Shown: positions 12,047-21,782 of the stretch, in pieces
How positions within the stretch are numbered: position 1 is the first letter of the stretch
How the letters are laid out: each line of letters opens with the position of its first letter
Source of the DNA: Hymenopus coronatus
Lineage: Eukaryota; Arthropoda; Insecta; Mantodea; Hymenopodidae
Assembly: GCA_030762935.1 (NCBI GenBank)
Contig: CM060900.1
Coordinates: forward strand, 286,520,784 to 286,584,783
DNA: 64,000 nt
Reading direction: 5' to 3'
Position numbers and translations under genes: made by a program
The notes under the pieces: generated by a model
Seen by the model: the letters and a program-made list of their open reading frames with translations, nothing else
Told to the model about the DNA's origin: nothing
The model's database searches: none

Positions 12047-12692
12047 TTAACATATGATGGGGAGATGATGAAGACTCTACTTGTTGAAATCAAGAAAATG
12101 AAGGCCGAAATGAAATTTGGAATGGAAAAAGTGGAGGAAATGAAAATCAGAATGGATTCTAGCATAGGGAAAATGAAAGAGAAAATGGAAACAAAAATGG
12201 AACAAATGCAACTTGGCATAGAAAAGATGGTTCGATGGATGGCTTGGGTACTTGAAGATCCAGAGGCTGGGATGTGATAAGACATCTGTGCATATCAAGC
12301 ACAACAGAACATCCACTTTTGAGCTCTTCCACCGTCATTTTGCCGCCATTGCCACCCACAACTGATGGTCAGCAGAGGAGGAAGTTGCACAATTGATAGC
12401 AAACCTCCAAGAATATGTGGCAGAAGTACTAAATGTGATACTGATGTAGGCAATGCCCGCAGAGATCTGGGGAACCTTCGAGAACTGCTTTGGGAACCAT
12501 TGCCTGGCTGCAAACTACTGCATTCAGCTTAAATTAAGGCTGAAACAGGCAGGGGAGATGATATGGGAATTTGCCCTGGCGATTAAACAGCTGGTGGACA
12601 AAGCCCTGATGAACCTCCAGCTAGTTAATTGGCCCAAAATTCTGCCTACCACTTTTTCGATTTGGTGCATGACAGTGAGATACAACATCTGA
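12032..12692 (+). pseudogene. gag remnant of gypsy copy A
   Basis: The first part (12032-12277) is a Lys/Glu/Met-rich coiled coil built on repeats of the KMKEKMETKMEQM type. The second part (12453-12692) has the capsid-like pattern of gypsy Gag: EIWGTFENCFGNHCLAANYC, LKLRLKQAGEMIWEFALAIK and QLVDKAL. In the family this protein forms the retroelement particle. The two parts are out of frame with each other. A third region (12700-12900) gives no clear zinc knuckle. Confidence 0.7.
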
Positions 12693-13029
12693 TGTTAGGC
12701 AACTATAAGACAAGCCACAAGATGTTAATGGCAGCACTGAGGATGCAGGTAGCCATAATTAACAGCTGCGCTGACCTCAAAGATGAGGAGTATTCTCTGT
12801 GACAGGGAGGAGCAACCCACAAGTGATGACAATCTTCAAGTGGTGTATATTAGGGTGTGACAAGTCATGTCAGCTACTGATGGACTGTCCACACCAAGCC
12901 AGCAATAGGTGGAAATCAAGTAAGTGAGAAGGGGCCTGTCAGGGTCAACTTCACAATCCCTTCAAGTGACACTGCATGACTTCGGCAAAATAGTGCATGA
13001 CAGTTTCATCACAGATGGCTGAGTACAAG

Positions 13030-13320
13030 AAAAGCTGTGCCAGATACTAGTAGACACAAGTGCAGCCACCACTTAAATCAAACCTGTGTGGCAAAGGACT
13101 TGCTGACACCAATGTCCAGTCGACCTTACCAATTAGTGACTGCATTGGGTGACATCTTACTTATGGAGAAGGAGGCCCTGCTGAGGTTGACATTGGGACA
13201 GAGCACTGTGAGCCTGTGGGTATTCATCACAAGAGTTACCAGGGATTTGATACAGGGTTTGGATGCCCTCAGGAGTCACAAGGCGACAGTTGACATCATC
13301 TTGCAACAAGGTTGATATGA
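13030..13320 (+). pseudogene. aspartic protease region of gypsy copy A
   Basis: LVDTSAATT at about 13048 matches the D-T/S-G/A active-site motif of retroviral-type proteases, with Ser-Ala where Gly-Ala is usual. A hydrophobic ILLMEKEALLRLTLGQSTVS segment follows. It sits between gag and RT as expected. A stop follows the motif in this frame, so it is inactive. Confidence 0.5.
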
Positions 13321-13725
13321 AATGTTGCTCTTGACACCCCATGAACATCCAGGAATCTGCAGAGTTACCCTGAAGGACAATGTAGCTGTCCCTGGAAGCA
13401 GCAAGGTGGTGGTGATTGAACACCTGAAGGGCCAACAGTCAAGGAACTTTGTATTAGACTGGAGATATCATTAAATAAATTATGCATTACTCAGGCATTT
13501 TTGTGTTGTTGGGAGGTGACCAGATGCTGCTGAACCAATCAGGGCATCCAGGACAGGATGGAGTTAGGAAAGTGGGAATCAGCTACAAGTGTATAGTTGT
13601 GCAATGGCTCTGATTAGCTGGTACCATCGTAGGACCTGTGGCCCCTGCTGAAAGACTTACTGAAGAAGGAGCCAACCATCTGCAGAGGGTCCAGCAGCTA
13701 CTTAGCTGATACCAGTCTATCTTAA

Positions 13726-14960
13726 GTGAAGGGAACAGTGATTAGGCTTATAATGACTGAGTACTCCATAACATCAACACCAGAGATGCCTGACCTATCC
13801 AGTAACCACCAAGACGTGTTCCTCTGGCAAAACAGGCTGGAGGACATGAGAAATAGGGAAATCATTGAACAATCTGACAGCCCTTGGTGCTCCCCTGTAA
13901 TCTTGGTGCAGAAGAAGAATGGTCACCTACGGTACTTCATGGACTATAGGGAATTGAATGCTGTAACCAAAAAAGACTGTTTCCCATGAGACAATATTTA
14001 TATATTATTCATAGAATCTGCCAACATTTTATGAGTTTTATGTCATGTTTGTAATATTTGATGTTCAATTGTTTTTGTTCTTTTGCTTCTGAATTTGAAA
14101 TCAATGGATGCAAATTTTTATTATTCCTTGTGCTTTCGTCGCATATGAGTGTTTCGATTTCCTATATGCAATTTTGTTTTTCAACAGTATCTATAGTTAT
14201 GAATTGATTTTCTTTCTGGTGACGCCAAGTTATCAAGAAGAAGGAGGCTTCTCCACACATTTAGAAAAGGCTGCTTAGAGATAACGCGTATAAATGTATT
14301 CACATTGAATTGTATGCGTACAAAGATTCACAGCGTTCAACAAAATATAAATTGCATCGAGCAATTACAGTTTCTCTTAGGAATTGTACAAAATAAACTA
14401 CAAAATAAACTGTGATTCTACAAAGATCCTAGCGTTCTAATATTTAAGAAAACGCCAGGTAATCTGGGTCTGTGAAGCTCAACAAGCCCGATAAAATGCC
14501 CTGAGAAGAGTCAACTGCTATTCAAAATCAAACACAAGTGCAAGTAGACTTTTAATTCAATTTTTGATGAGCGCTTATAGAGGCTTTTTATGCTTCACCC
14601 CTTACCATGGATTGACAACACCCCAGACATACTTGCTGGTGCCCAGGTTCTTGACTTTGGACTGGAAATTAGGATATAAGCAAGTGGCCATAGATTCCAG
14701 AGACAAGCAGAAGACCGCATTCTTGACTGGGTTTGGGAATTTACGGTTATGCCCTTTGGCCTGTGTAATGTGCCAGCCACCTTTCAGTGCCTTATGAAAT
14801 CAGTGATGAGAGGGTTGACTTACGATGTCTGACTGCTCTTATCTGGATGAATCATCATCAAGGACCATCTTGAGAGCTGGAAAAAGGCACTGTAAAGACT
14901 GCAGGCAGCTAATCTGAAGCTGAATGCAAAGAAGTGCCAAATCTGAGTGAGTTTCTTGGG
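13726..14960 (+). pseudogene. gypsy reverse transcriptase, split by an insertion
   Basis: The first part reads EIIEQSDSPWCSPVILVQKK, then RYFMDYRELNAVTKKDCFP, the standard RT entry. The frame is then cut at 13986 and resumes at 14602 with LPWIDN, followed by TLDWKLGYKQVAIDSRDKQK and TAFLTGFG. The active-site region at 14840-14851 encodes YLDE where YLDD is required, and a KLNAKKCQI thumb motif follows at about 14920. The intervening 611 bp is a separate mobile element. Confidence 0.85.
13987..14597. mobile_element. 611 bp solo-LTR-like insertion inside the gypsy RT
   Basis: Starts TGAGACAATA and ends ATGCTTCA (TG...CA), flanked by CCCA (13983-13986) and CCCC (14598-14601). One copy of CCCC makes the interrupted RT codons contiguous (CFP then LPWIDN), so the boundaries are well supported. 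A TATA-like GTATAAATG at about 14289 and two AATAAA signals at about 14390 and 14402 are arranged as in an LTR. No matching partner or coding sequence is present, so a solo LTR of an unrelated element fits best. Confidence 0.65.
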
Positions 14961-15139
14961 CCACATAGTCTCACCATCTGGGGTGGCCAACAACCAGGAG
15001 AAGTCTTAGACAGTGACAGATTGGCCTTGTTCAAAATACAAAATGAGATCTGCAAAATTTTCTGTATCTATGCAGCTACTATCATCAGTTCGTCAGAGGT
15101 TTTTCTAACACTGTTAAAACCCTTGCTCATCTGACGGAA

Positions 15140-15600
15140 GAGTGCTAGCCTTACTTGTGGTCAGAAGAAGCAAAGAGTGCATTCCAGACACTTCAATCAG
15201 CACTCTGCAGTGCACTTATTTTAGGATTTCCATTATCTGGTACCATCTTTATTGTGAAAACAGATGCCAACAACATCAGAATTGGAGTCATTCTATCACA
15301 GGTCTAGGATGGCCAGTAGCAGGTAAATAGCCCACTACAGCAAGATGCTGTTCAAGGTAGAAAGGAACTACTGCATTACCAGGCAAGAGCTCCTGCAGTA
15401 GTATAGATGCTGGAACATTTCCACAAATACCAGTTTGGTCAGCCATTCCACCTGAGGACTGATCACTCCACCTTCACCTGGCTGTTGGGCTTCAAACACC
15501 TAAAGGGCCAGACAGTCCACTGGGCCCTTGGGCTTCAAACACCTAAAGGGCCAGACAGTCCACTGGGCCCAGAAGCTCCAAGAGTAGAACTTTATTAGAA
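15140..15600 (+). pseudogene. gypsy RNase H region
   Basis: After the RT, a KTDANNIRIG-like stretch appears in one frame (about 15258), then ERNYCITRQELLQ (about 15362), then PFHLRTDHSTFTWLLGFKHL (15440-15510). These are the typical RNase H blocks of gypsy Pol, where the enzyme removes RNA template. A perfect 43 bp duplication at the last block shifts the frame. Confidence 0.75.
15485..15570 (+). repeat. perfect 43 bp tandem duplication in gypsy RNase H
   Basis: The unit at 15485-15527 (starting TTGGGCTTCAAACACC) is repeated exactly at 15528-15570. As 43 is not a multiple of 3 the duplication breaks the frame. Perfect identity in otherwise decayed sequence makes it recent relative to the element. 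Confidence 0.95.
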
Positions 15601-15949
15601 TGTTGCTGACAAAGGAACCACTCCAATGTGGGTGCCATGTCAAGACAAGCCTGTCCAGAGGAGAGTGGCCACTGCACTAAGATTCAGGAGAAGGAGCATG
15701 CCATAGGTGTCCATATCATTTTGGCAGTGTCTGCAGCTGTATGAGATCATGGCAGAGGCTGATTTGGGATCACTCCTAAGAGAAGTGGAGACAGGGACTA
15801 GACCGAGCTGGGAGTACATTGCACCCAGAAGCAGTGTGTAAAAATGCTACCAGGGCCCAATGGGACTTGGTGAATACCAAGGAAAAAAGTACTCTTCAGA
15901 GTGTGGGAGCTGCCTGATGGGAAGACCCAGAGAGAGAAGCTGATCATCC

Positions 15950-16566
15950 CTCAGAATAAGGTTGCGGAAGTCCTGGATGAAGTACATGTAGGGACTTCAG
16001 GAGGACATTTGGGACCCAACCAAATCATTAATGAGCTCTGGCAATGATACTGCTGGCAGACCCTGTTTCAGAGAGGGGCAACATGATTATTCTCCATGCA
16101 TTAATTCACTAAGCAGTTGAAAGCATAAGCCATCTCTAGGTAGGAGGCCGAGACAAATAGCAAACTGCCTGTTAGAAGAAATGTTTTGTCATTAAGGGGT
16201 TACTCTTGGAGCCATACAATGATCAGGTACCAACTTTGAGTCTAACATGATGAGAAAAATACTCAGGTAACTTGAGTGCACAAAATGCACACATCATCTT
16301 TCTACCCACAACCAAATGGCATGGTTGAGCGATAAATCTAGATTCAAGAAGAACATTTGAGGAAGATTGTGGCTAATCACCAGAAAGACTGGGATGTGAG
16401 GGTGCTACTTTTTTTGCTGGTATATTGCTCCTCAACCCATGACACCACCACATTTACACCAGCTAGTTTGGTATTTGGCAGAGAGCTACATCTACCATGC
16501 AACCTGATGTTCAGGAGTCCTCTTGGAGCAGAACAGCCAGCAGTTGCCTATGTGGAGCTTCTTGTA
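15950..16566 (+). pseudogene. gypsy integrase region
   Basis: A zinc-binding type segment reads VLDEVHVGTSGGHLGPNQII (about 15970). The C-terminal part of the catalytic core reads LRKIVANHQKDWDVRVLLFL and then FTPASLVFGRELHLP (16357-16500), typical of gypsy integrase. The central DD35E part is too decayed to identify residues. The frame runs into a SINE at about 16567. Confidence 0.8.
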
Positions 16567-16822
16567 GAGCAGGTCATGGGTTCAAACCCGATGGAGAGCA
16601 GTGAATTTTTTCAGGCATAAAAATCCTTAGCATGGCTTCCTTTGGATGGAAGTAAAGCTGGCAGTCCCATGTTGTAGATTTTCGGCACATAAAAAAGCTT
16701 CAATCCTGATAAGCAGCCTCTGAGCAAAATTAAGCAGTCTTTCATGCTCAATATAGAATGGGATGCTAAAACCCACAGCAGTCAAAGAGCACCCGTAAAT
16801 AAAAATCAATTTAATTTAATTT
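16567..16822 (+). repeat. SINE copy 1 (5'-truncated), inserted in gypsy integrase
   Basis: Starts at a B-box-like GGTCATGGGTTCAAACCC and shares blocks with the fuller minus-strand copy at 36882-37180: TTTTTTCAGGCATAAAAATCC, AAGCAGTCTTTCATGCTCAA, AAATGGGA/AATGGGATGCT, GTAAATAA and CAATTTAATTTAATTTT. The A box is missing here. It lies within gypsy copy A and so is younger than it. Confidence 0.75.
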
Positions 16823-17085
16823 TCTCACAGATGTACTTCACAAAATGCATGAGATGGCCTGTCAACGTATCCAGGTGGCAAGCAACTGAATGATGACCCA
16901 TTATGAATGGCAGGTCAAAGTCAAGGTTTCCAGCAGGGTGATCTGGTGTGTGTCTACTACATCCAGAGGCTGCCCCAAGGGAAGAGTCTGGTAGCACTCC
17001 TGGATCATCTAGCCTGTTGTGATGGTGCGATCAGGTGAGGACAACCAACCCTGAGAAGGGAGCAATGGGACCACATCTTCCCGAC

Positions 17086-17515
17086 TGTAATTGCAGCAAG
17101 TATGTGAGCAGCTTGCTTGGAAAGTCAATGCTTTACCCATTGGCTTCCTTTCATTACCTAATGTATTGTCATATTTGTGTGAGTGAACACCTGTACATTT
17201 GGCAAACCCTTTACATCAAATCTCCTGATGTTGCAATGTGTGCAAGTCTGAGACACCTGCAACAGGTTGCAGGTGCAACAGTAAACACTACTACTGAAAG
17301 TTCGTCACCTGATCAACAGGTATAATGGGAGCAACTTGGCCCAGACATTCAGTTTTGGCAGGAAGTTTGGAGCATGCAGTCATAGCTGCAGCAGCATCAA
17401 AGGAAAACTGTTTGGAAGAATTATTGTAGAAGCATTGAATAAAGACATTTATTTGTAAACAGAGTTTTGATTATAATCGGTTAGAAGAAATAGTTCTTTG
17501 TTTGGGTAATGAAAG
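17086..17515 (+). repeat. 3' LTR of gypsy copy A
   Basis: Begins TGTAATTGCAGC after a purine-rich stretch (GAGAAGGGAGCAATGGGA, about 17053). It follows the 5' LTR through ACCCATTGGCTTCCTTTCAT, GATCAACAGGTATA and TTTATTTGTAAACAGAGTTT. The right edge is approximate because the last 30 bases have decayed. Confidence 0.7.
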
Positions 17516-17829
17516 ACAATATTTTTTACAATACCTTGAGACTGCTTTTACCATCTGGAACAAGCACTTTAAGTGGAATTGCTAGAAGCAGACTAAATGA
17601 TACTGTAAATAGCAAAGAGAAGTGTACAATGTCTGAAATTCTAAATTGAGTATCTAATCCTGAAGCTGATGTAGGTATACCTTTAAATTGAATTCAACAA
17701 TGATAAATTACTACAAATCATTTTGAAAATATCATTGCTATATCTAATATTTGTTACATATTATCTCAAAGATGTAGCTATAAGCCAAGTACCAGATTTT
17801 GAAGCTACATTCTTTTACATAGTTTTGTC
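17516..17829. other. gap between gypsy and hAT, nothing recognised
   Basis: AT-rich sequence without coding similarity. Confidence 0.5.
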
Positions 17830-17837
17830 ATCTAGAC

Positions 17838-19045
17838 CAGACGTACCCAACAGAAAGCATGCTCGGGTGGCAGTAAAAGCCCTCAAGCCCTGATGTGCGG
17901 TTGCGGGCAAGAAATGGAGGTCCTATAGTGGTGATACTACGATTGTGTAAATTAACTTACACTTTTACTGTCAATTACATAATAATGATAATACTTTATA
18001 CACTTTAACACTGATATCTAATATAATACAAAATAAAACCTTAATTGGCAGGAAATTCAATTAACAAAATACAAATGCTCATATAAAACTAATAAACTAA
18101 ATAAATAATGTAATATGACATAGACCTTGTTGCTACTATGCAATTCAAGGAAGTAAACAATAGAAATAAACATAATATTCATCAAATAAATGTCTCTGTG
18201 AAAACTACTCTTTGTTAGCCATCAGACAATCCCCATGATTTTTGCAGTTGTCTGTTTTCAACCAGCAGTTCAATATGTGGGACTATTGTGTGCGAGCTGC
18301 TCAATCGCAAACATACTTTCAAGTGTTCATCACTTAATTGGCTTCTGTGACGTGACTTTGTACACTTCATTAAGAAAAACAGTGATTCAGAAACATAGGT
18401 TGTCCCAAACATGCACAAAATTCTTCCCGCTAGATTGTGGAGTTTAGAAAATCTTTCGCGTCTTACAGAGGTGTAGAAATGGTTTACACTTTTTCTATTT
18501 TAATATTTATCTTTTAACTCAATATCATTTTGCATATCTATTACTTCCAACTGCAGTTTAACAGAACTATCGAGGATATCCCCTGAAAATGGTCTTGTAA
18601 ATAATTTAAATTGTTTCCCAAGTGGTACAATGTCCTGGAATCTACGTTCAAATTCTTTGCACAAATGTCGCATTATGGTTATATATTCATCAAAGTCCAA
18701 GGTTTCTACACACTGAATCACTGAGGTTAAGGTTGGAAAATGTACCATCATTGCGAGTAATGTCATTGCAAATTATATTTAGTTATTTTGTTTAGAAGTT
18801 TGTAACACACTCAAAATTTTGCTGCCTCATTTTCTTCCATAAACAGAAAGTTTTCTTCCCATTGTGCTTGAAACATCACATGTGTGAACAACCGTCTTCC
18901 CAACACAGATGTACCAACCATTGTAAAATAGGACACCACAGTACTAATATGTAGCATTACACCACCACTGCAGGGATATACTGGACTTTGTAATATTAAC
19001 CCCCGTGCGCCCTCAAGCGACCTTGACTTGACTTGGGGATGCCTG
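17838..19045 (-). mobile_element. internally deleted hAT transposon with intact target duplication
   Basis: Ends read CAGACGTACCCAA on the left and, reverse-complemented, CAGGCATCCCCAA on the right, which is hAT-like (CAGNG...CCCAA). They are flanked by a perfect 8 bp duplication ATCTAGAC at 17830-17837 and 19046-19053, the length hAT transposases make. At 1208 bp the element is much shorter than autonomous hATs and carries only the C-terminal part of a transposase. Confidence 0.9.
18215..18900 (-). pseudogene. hAT transposase C-terminal remnant
   Basis: On the minus strand, WENTYFLFMEEN-like sequence at about 18830 is followed by the ORF 18766-18500 with FERRFQDIVPLGKQFKLFTR, PFSGD and KLQLEVIDMQND. 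The ORF 18418-18215 with FGTTYVSESLFFLMKCTKSR, LSDEHLKVCLRLS follows. These are the C-terminal blocks and hAT dimerisation domain of the ZBED/GTF2IRD2-like hAT group. The BED finger and most of the RNase H fold are deleted. The two ORFs are in different frames. Confidence 0.85.
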
Positions 19046-19252
19046 ATCTAGACAATACTTCTCCATGGCAAAACAGATAGCCTAATTCTCAACATTTTAA
19101 AGCTGTCCCTAACTTTTTGTTTAACTGTATACACACATCTGTTCCATTTTACTACTCTGAACATATATTTTCCACCTTCTCATACTTTCAACTCCATACC
19201 CACAAATCTGATCTGTGTAACTAATATGAATAATACTTTGATATTTAATTAA

Positions 19253-19345
19253 GAGTAAATCACATTTTCACACTCCAACTTCACTTGTTGAAATAAGTAA
19301 CTTACTTTGGACACATTTTGTGGCTATTGCTGTCATCTTCAGTGA
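19253..19345. repeat. dispersed repeat shared with 43590-43690
   Basis: AATAAGTAACTTACTTTGGACA, a TTTTGTGGCTATTGCTG block and TCAGTGAA match AAATAAAGTAACTTACTTCGGACA, TTTCGGTGTCTGTTGCC and TCAATGAAG in the same order and orientation at 43625-43685. It may be the 3' part of a Penelope or non-LTR family, but no coding link is visible. Confidence 0.6.
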
Positions 19346-19540
19346 ATGTCCTCGGTGAATCTCTTATTGGTGGTGTTTAAGATTTTCATGAAAATGTGCA
19401 TAACAATAATGCATTCAATACTGAAACAATCTCTTCATTATATTAGCTTGGAGCTTTCTTGTTGATGAACCCAGGTCTGTAACCGCCACCATTTTTCCCC
19501 ACATTATCTGTTGTTCTGGTTATTTTATGTGCACAATCAC

Positions 19541-19592
19541 ATGCGTGTGTGTGTGTGTGCGCGTGCGTGCGCGCGTGTGGGTGTGCGTGTGT
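19541..19592. repeat. GT/GC microsatellite
   Basis: Alternating purine-pyrimidine run mixing GT and GC dinucleotides, about 50 bp. Confidence 0.9.
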
Positions 19593-20747
19593 AAACATGC
19601 TTAACTAAGCTGGGACTATAATTTGCAAACTCCTACATGATGAAACACAACACATTGACAACAATGGCTACCAGGCTACCGAGACCAGCAGTCTCTGATG
19701 TCAACAGCTTCAGAACGAAAGTCCAAATTAAATTTCTCGTGGTATTCATACATATGCTTTTTGAAACAATAATTTAATTCTGACAACAGTGAGTTAGGTG
19801 TACAAGTTTCTTTATTTGATCTCATTTGATCTCATTTTTTATATGATTAGTACTCTTGGGGAAAAGGGTAAAGGGTAGTCAATTGGGGAGTACATCTTAA
19901 ACACTTTGATCTTTGTAGATCTATTGTGGCTAGCTCCCCCCAGCAGGTAGGGATGAAGTAGGAAACCACAGGAGTCTTCAACTTTCAGGGACATAGGCCA
20001 CAGAAGCATGCAGAAGTCCCTAACATTTCCAAGCCTAATGACTTGTCCCACTGCCAGAGGGCAATGAAGTGACCCATCAACCTAACAACCCTTCAGAGTC
20101 CTGGCCATGGGTAGGATTCTTTCCACTGAGCTTGTATCTGTGCCATCTGTCTTGCACCACCACATATTGCGAAACTGGAACCACACCAGAAAAATAAGGA
20201 AACTGAAAGAAGGGGAAATAATTGGAAAGGAAATTGTGGTAGTTGAAAAACCACATTTTTTTACTGACCCCAGGCAAACCACAAAAAACCTATGGGCCAG
20301 GGGTTAGGTAGTGTTTAATGCCCGCTTTTATTACTTATGGCACCGCAGAGGGATTAAGCTGATACCTGCCAAATGTGAGTCACGTATGTTACATAGCATC
20401 AACTTGCTCAGTCTCTAGGGGAACTTTCCATGAATTTTCCTCGGATGTTATTTAGTTATTGACTTTTGGTTAGAATATGTACTGTTTGCTTACAGATTTT
20501 GCTAAGAGTCATGTTTAGGCTACAGAAACTTGATCATAAAAGGAATTTCAAAACATAAGGGGTTCTCAGCTTTTGCCATCATTAAACTCTACTTTAGATG
20601 GTTGCCTACTAATATTAAGATGGTGAGTTCCAGTATAAGAAAAGTAGCCACATTCATATTTTTGTGGTTTGACCTCTGGCATATGCTGATCATTCAATAG
20701 CCGAAGTAGTGGATACTAGTTGTTAAGTAAATAATAGTATTATACTA

Positions 20748-21782
20748 TTCTAAAAGTAATGCCACCTCTTATTTGCATGGAAAGTAGATACAGAAAACAC
20801 TTAAACACAGTTAAAGAGAGCAAAATTTCAGCTAAATACTGTTATTTTTCCATATACATCACCATCATTCACTATGCACTTTTGCCAATGATGAACAAGA
20901 ATCTACATGCCATAAATCTAAACCAGCTGAGACTAGCCATTGTGTTACAACTGTGACAACAGCCTCTGAGTCTGGAAAATGTTGGCCACATAGTACACCT
21001 TTCATAGGCCCAAAGAGATGGAAATCCAAAGGTGTTAAATCAGGACTGTACAGTGCATGTGGTAGGACAGCCCATAATATTTGGAAATGAGTTCCATGGT
21101 CGCAAAACTGCTGTGGAGCCTGGTATTATCATTACATCTCATTTCTGGTGATGACGGAGACCAGGAAATTTTCACATACAACCTCATATTGCTCCAGCAG
21201 GTTGTGACAGATTTGCATTCAATAAGTTTTTTGGTTTTGTGAAAGCAACCATAGGAACTGTCTCACACAAACACACATACACACTTTATGATAATGAAGA
21301 TTGTGTAACGTCTTGTCTAAGGCATTAAAGCACACAATCAGCTCTACACACAATTCCTTGATCGTAATCCGCCGATCATTATGGAGGAGCAGATTGAGAC
21401 ACTATTCATAATGTGCTGTGGCAGCTGAACAGTGTCGACCAGGGTGTGGCTTGTCCTGTACGTCCTTTTCATTACTTTTAAAATGCTGTACTCACTGCCT
21501 CACAGTACTTACATGTACTGTATCATCTCCATACACCTTTAGCAAGCATTAATGGATTTCAGTTATTGTAATTTGTTCAGCAGTAAGAAATCCAAACACA
21601 CATTGCTATTTTGTACACATGTCAATGTCAGTACCCAGTTTGGAATGCTCCCCTGCTGCTGCTCTCTGTCACAGGACAGAGAGGCACTAGGCAGAAAACT
21701 CAACAATGAATACTCACCAACATAATATGGCTCAGAAACTCAAAGTCAACTCAACAAAATGGGAGGCGTTACTTTTGGATCG
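20748..21782 (-). mobile_element. degenerate mariner element A
   Basis: The terminal repeats match: TCTAAAAGTAATGCCACC on the left and, reverse-complemented, TCCAAAAGTAACGCCTCC on the right. Inside, minus-strand frames give the mariner order: a DNA-binding segment FKSNEKDVQDKPHPGRHCSA then NDRRITIKEL, a DNTRLHSS block (second catalytic Asp), and YSPDLTPLDFHLFGPMK (third Asp of the DD34D triad). About 1.03 kb against the usual 1.3 kb. Many stops and frameshifts, so inactive. Confidence 0.8.

Larger units (their letters stand above)
11590..17515 (+). mobile_element. degenerate Ty3/gypsy LTR retrotransposon (copy A)
   Basis: A 439 bp 5' LTR (11590-12028) and a related 3' LTR (17086 to about 17515) bracket gag, protease, RT, RNase H and integrase remains in standard gypsy order. 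The LTRs share blocks such as CCCATTGGCTTCCTTTCATT, GATCAACAGGTATA and TTTATTTGTAAACAG but are clearly diverged, pointing to an old insertion. Stops and frameshifts occur throughout. Later arrivals inside it are a 611 bp LTR-like element (13987-14597) and a SINE (16567-16822). A second fragment of the family lies at 54639-55440. No env-like ORF was seen. Confidence 0.85.
19054..20746. other. gap with GT/GC microsatellite and a dispersed repeat
   Basis: Holds the dispersed repeat at 19253-19345 and a (GT)n/(GC)n tract at 19541-19592. The open frames at 19839-20300 on both strands have no recognisable motif and I make no gene call. Confidence 0.5.

Noticed and set aside
19839..20307. Overlapping open frames on both strands
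   Set aside because: No motif of any known family and no start context or repeat support.
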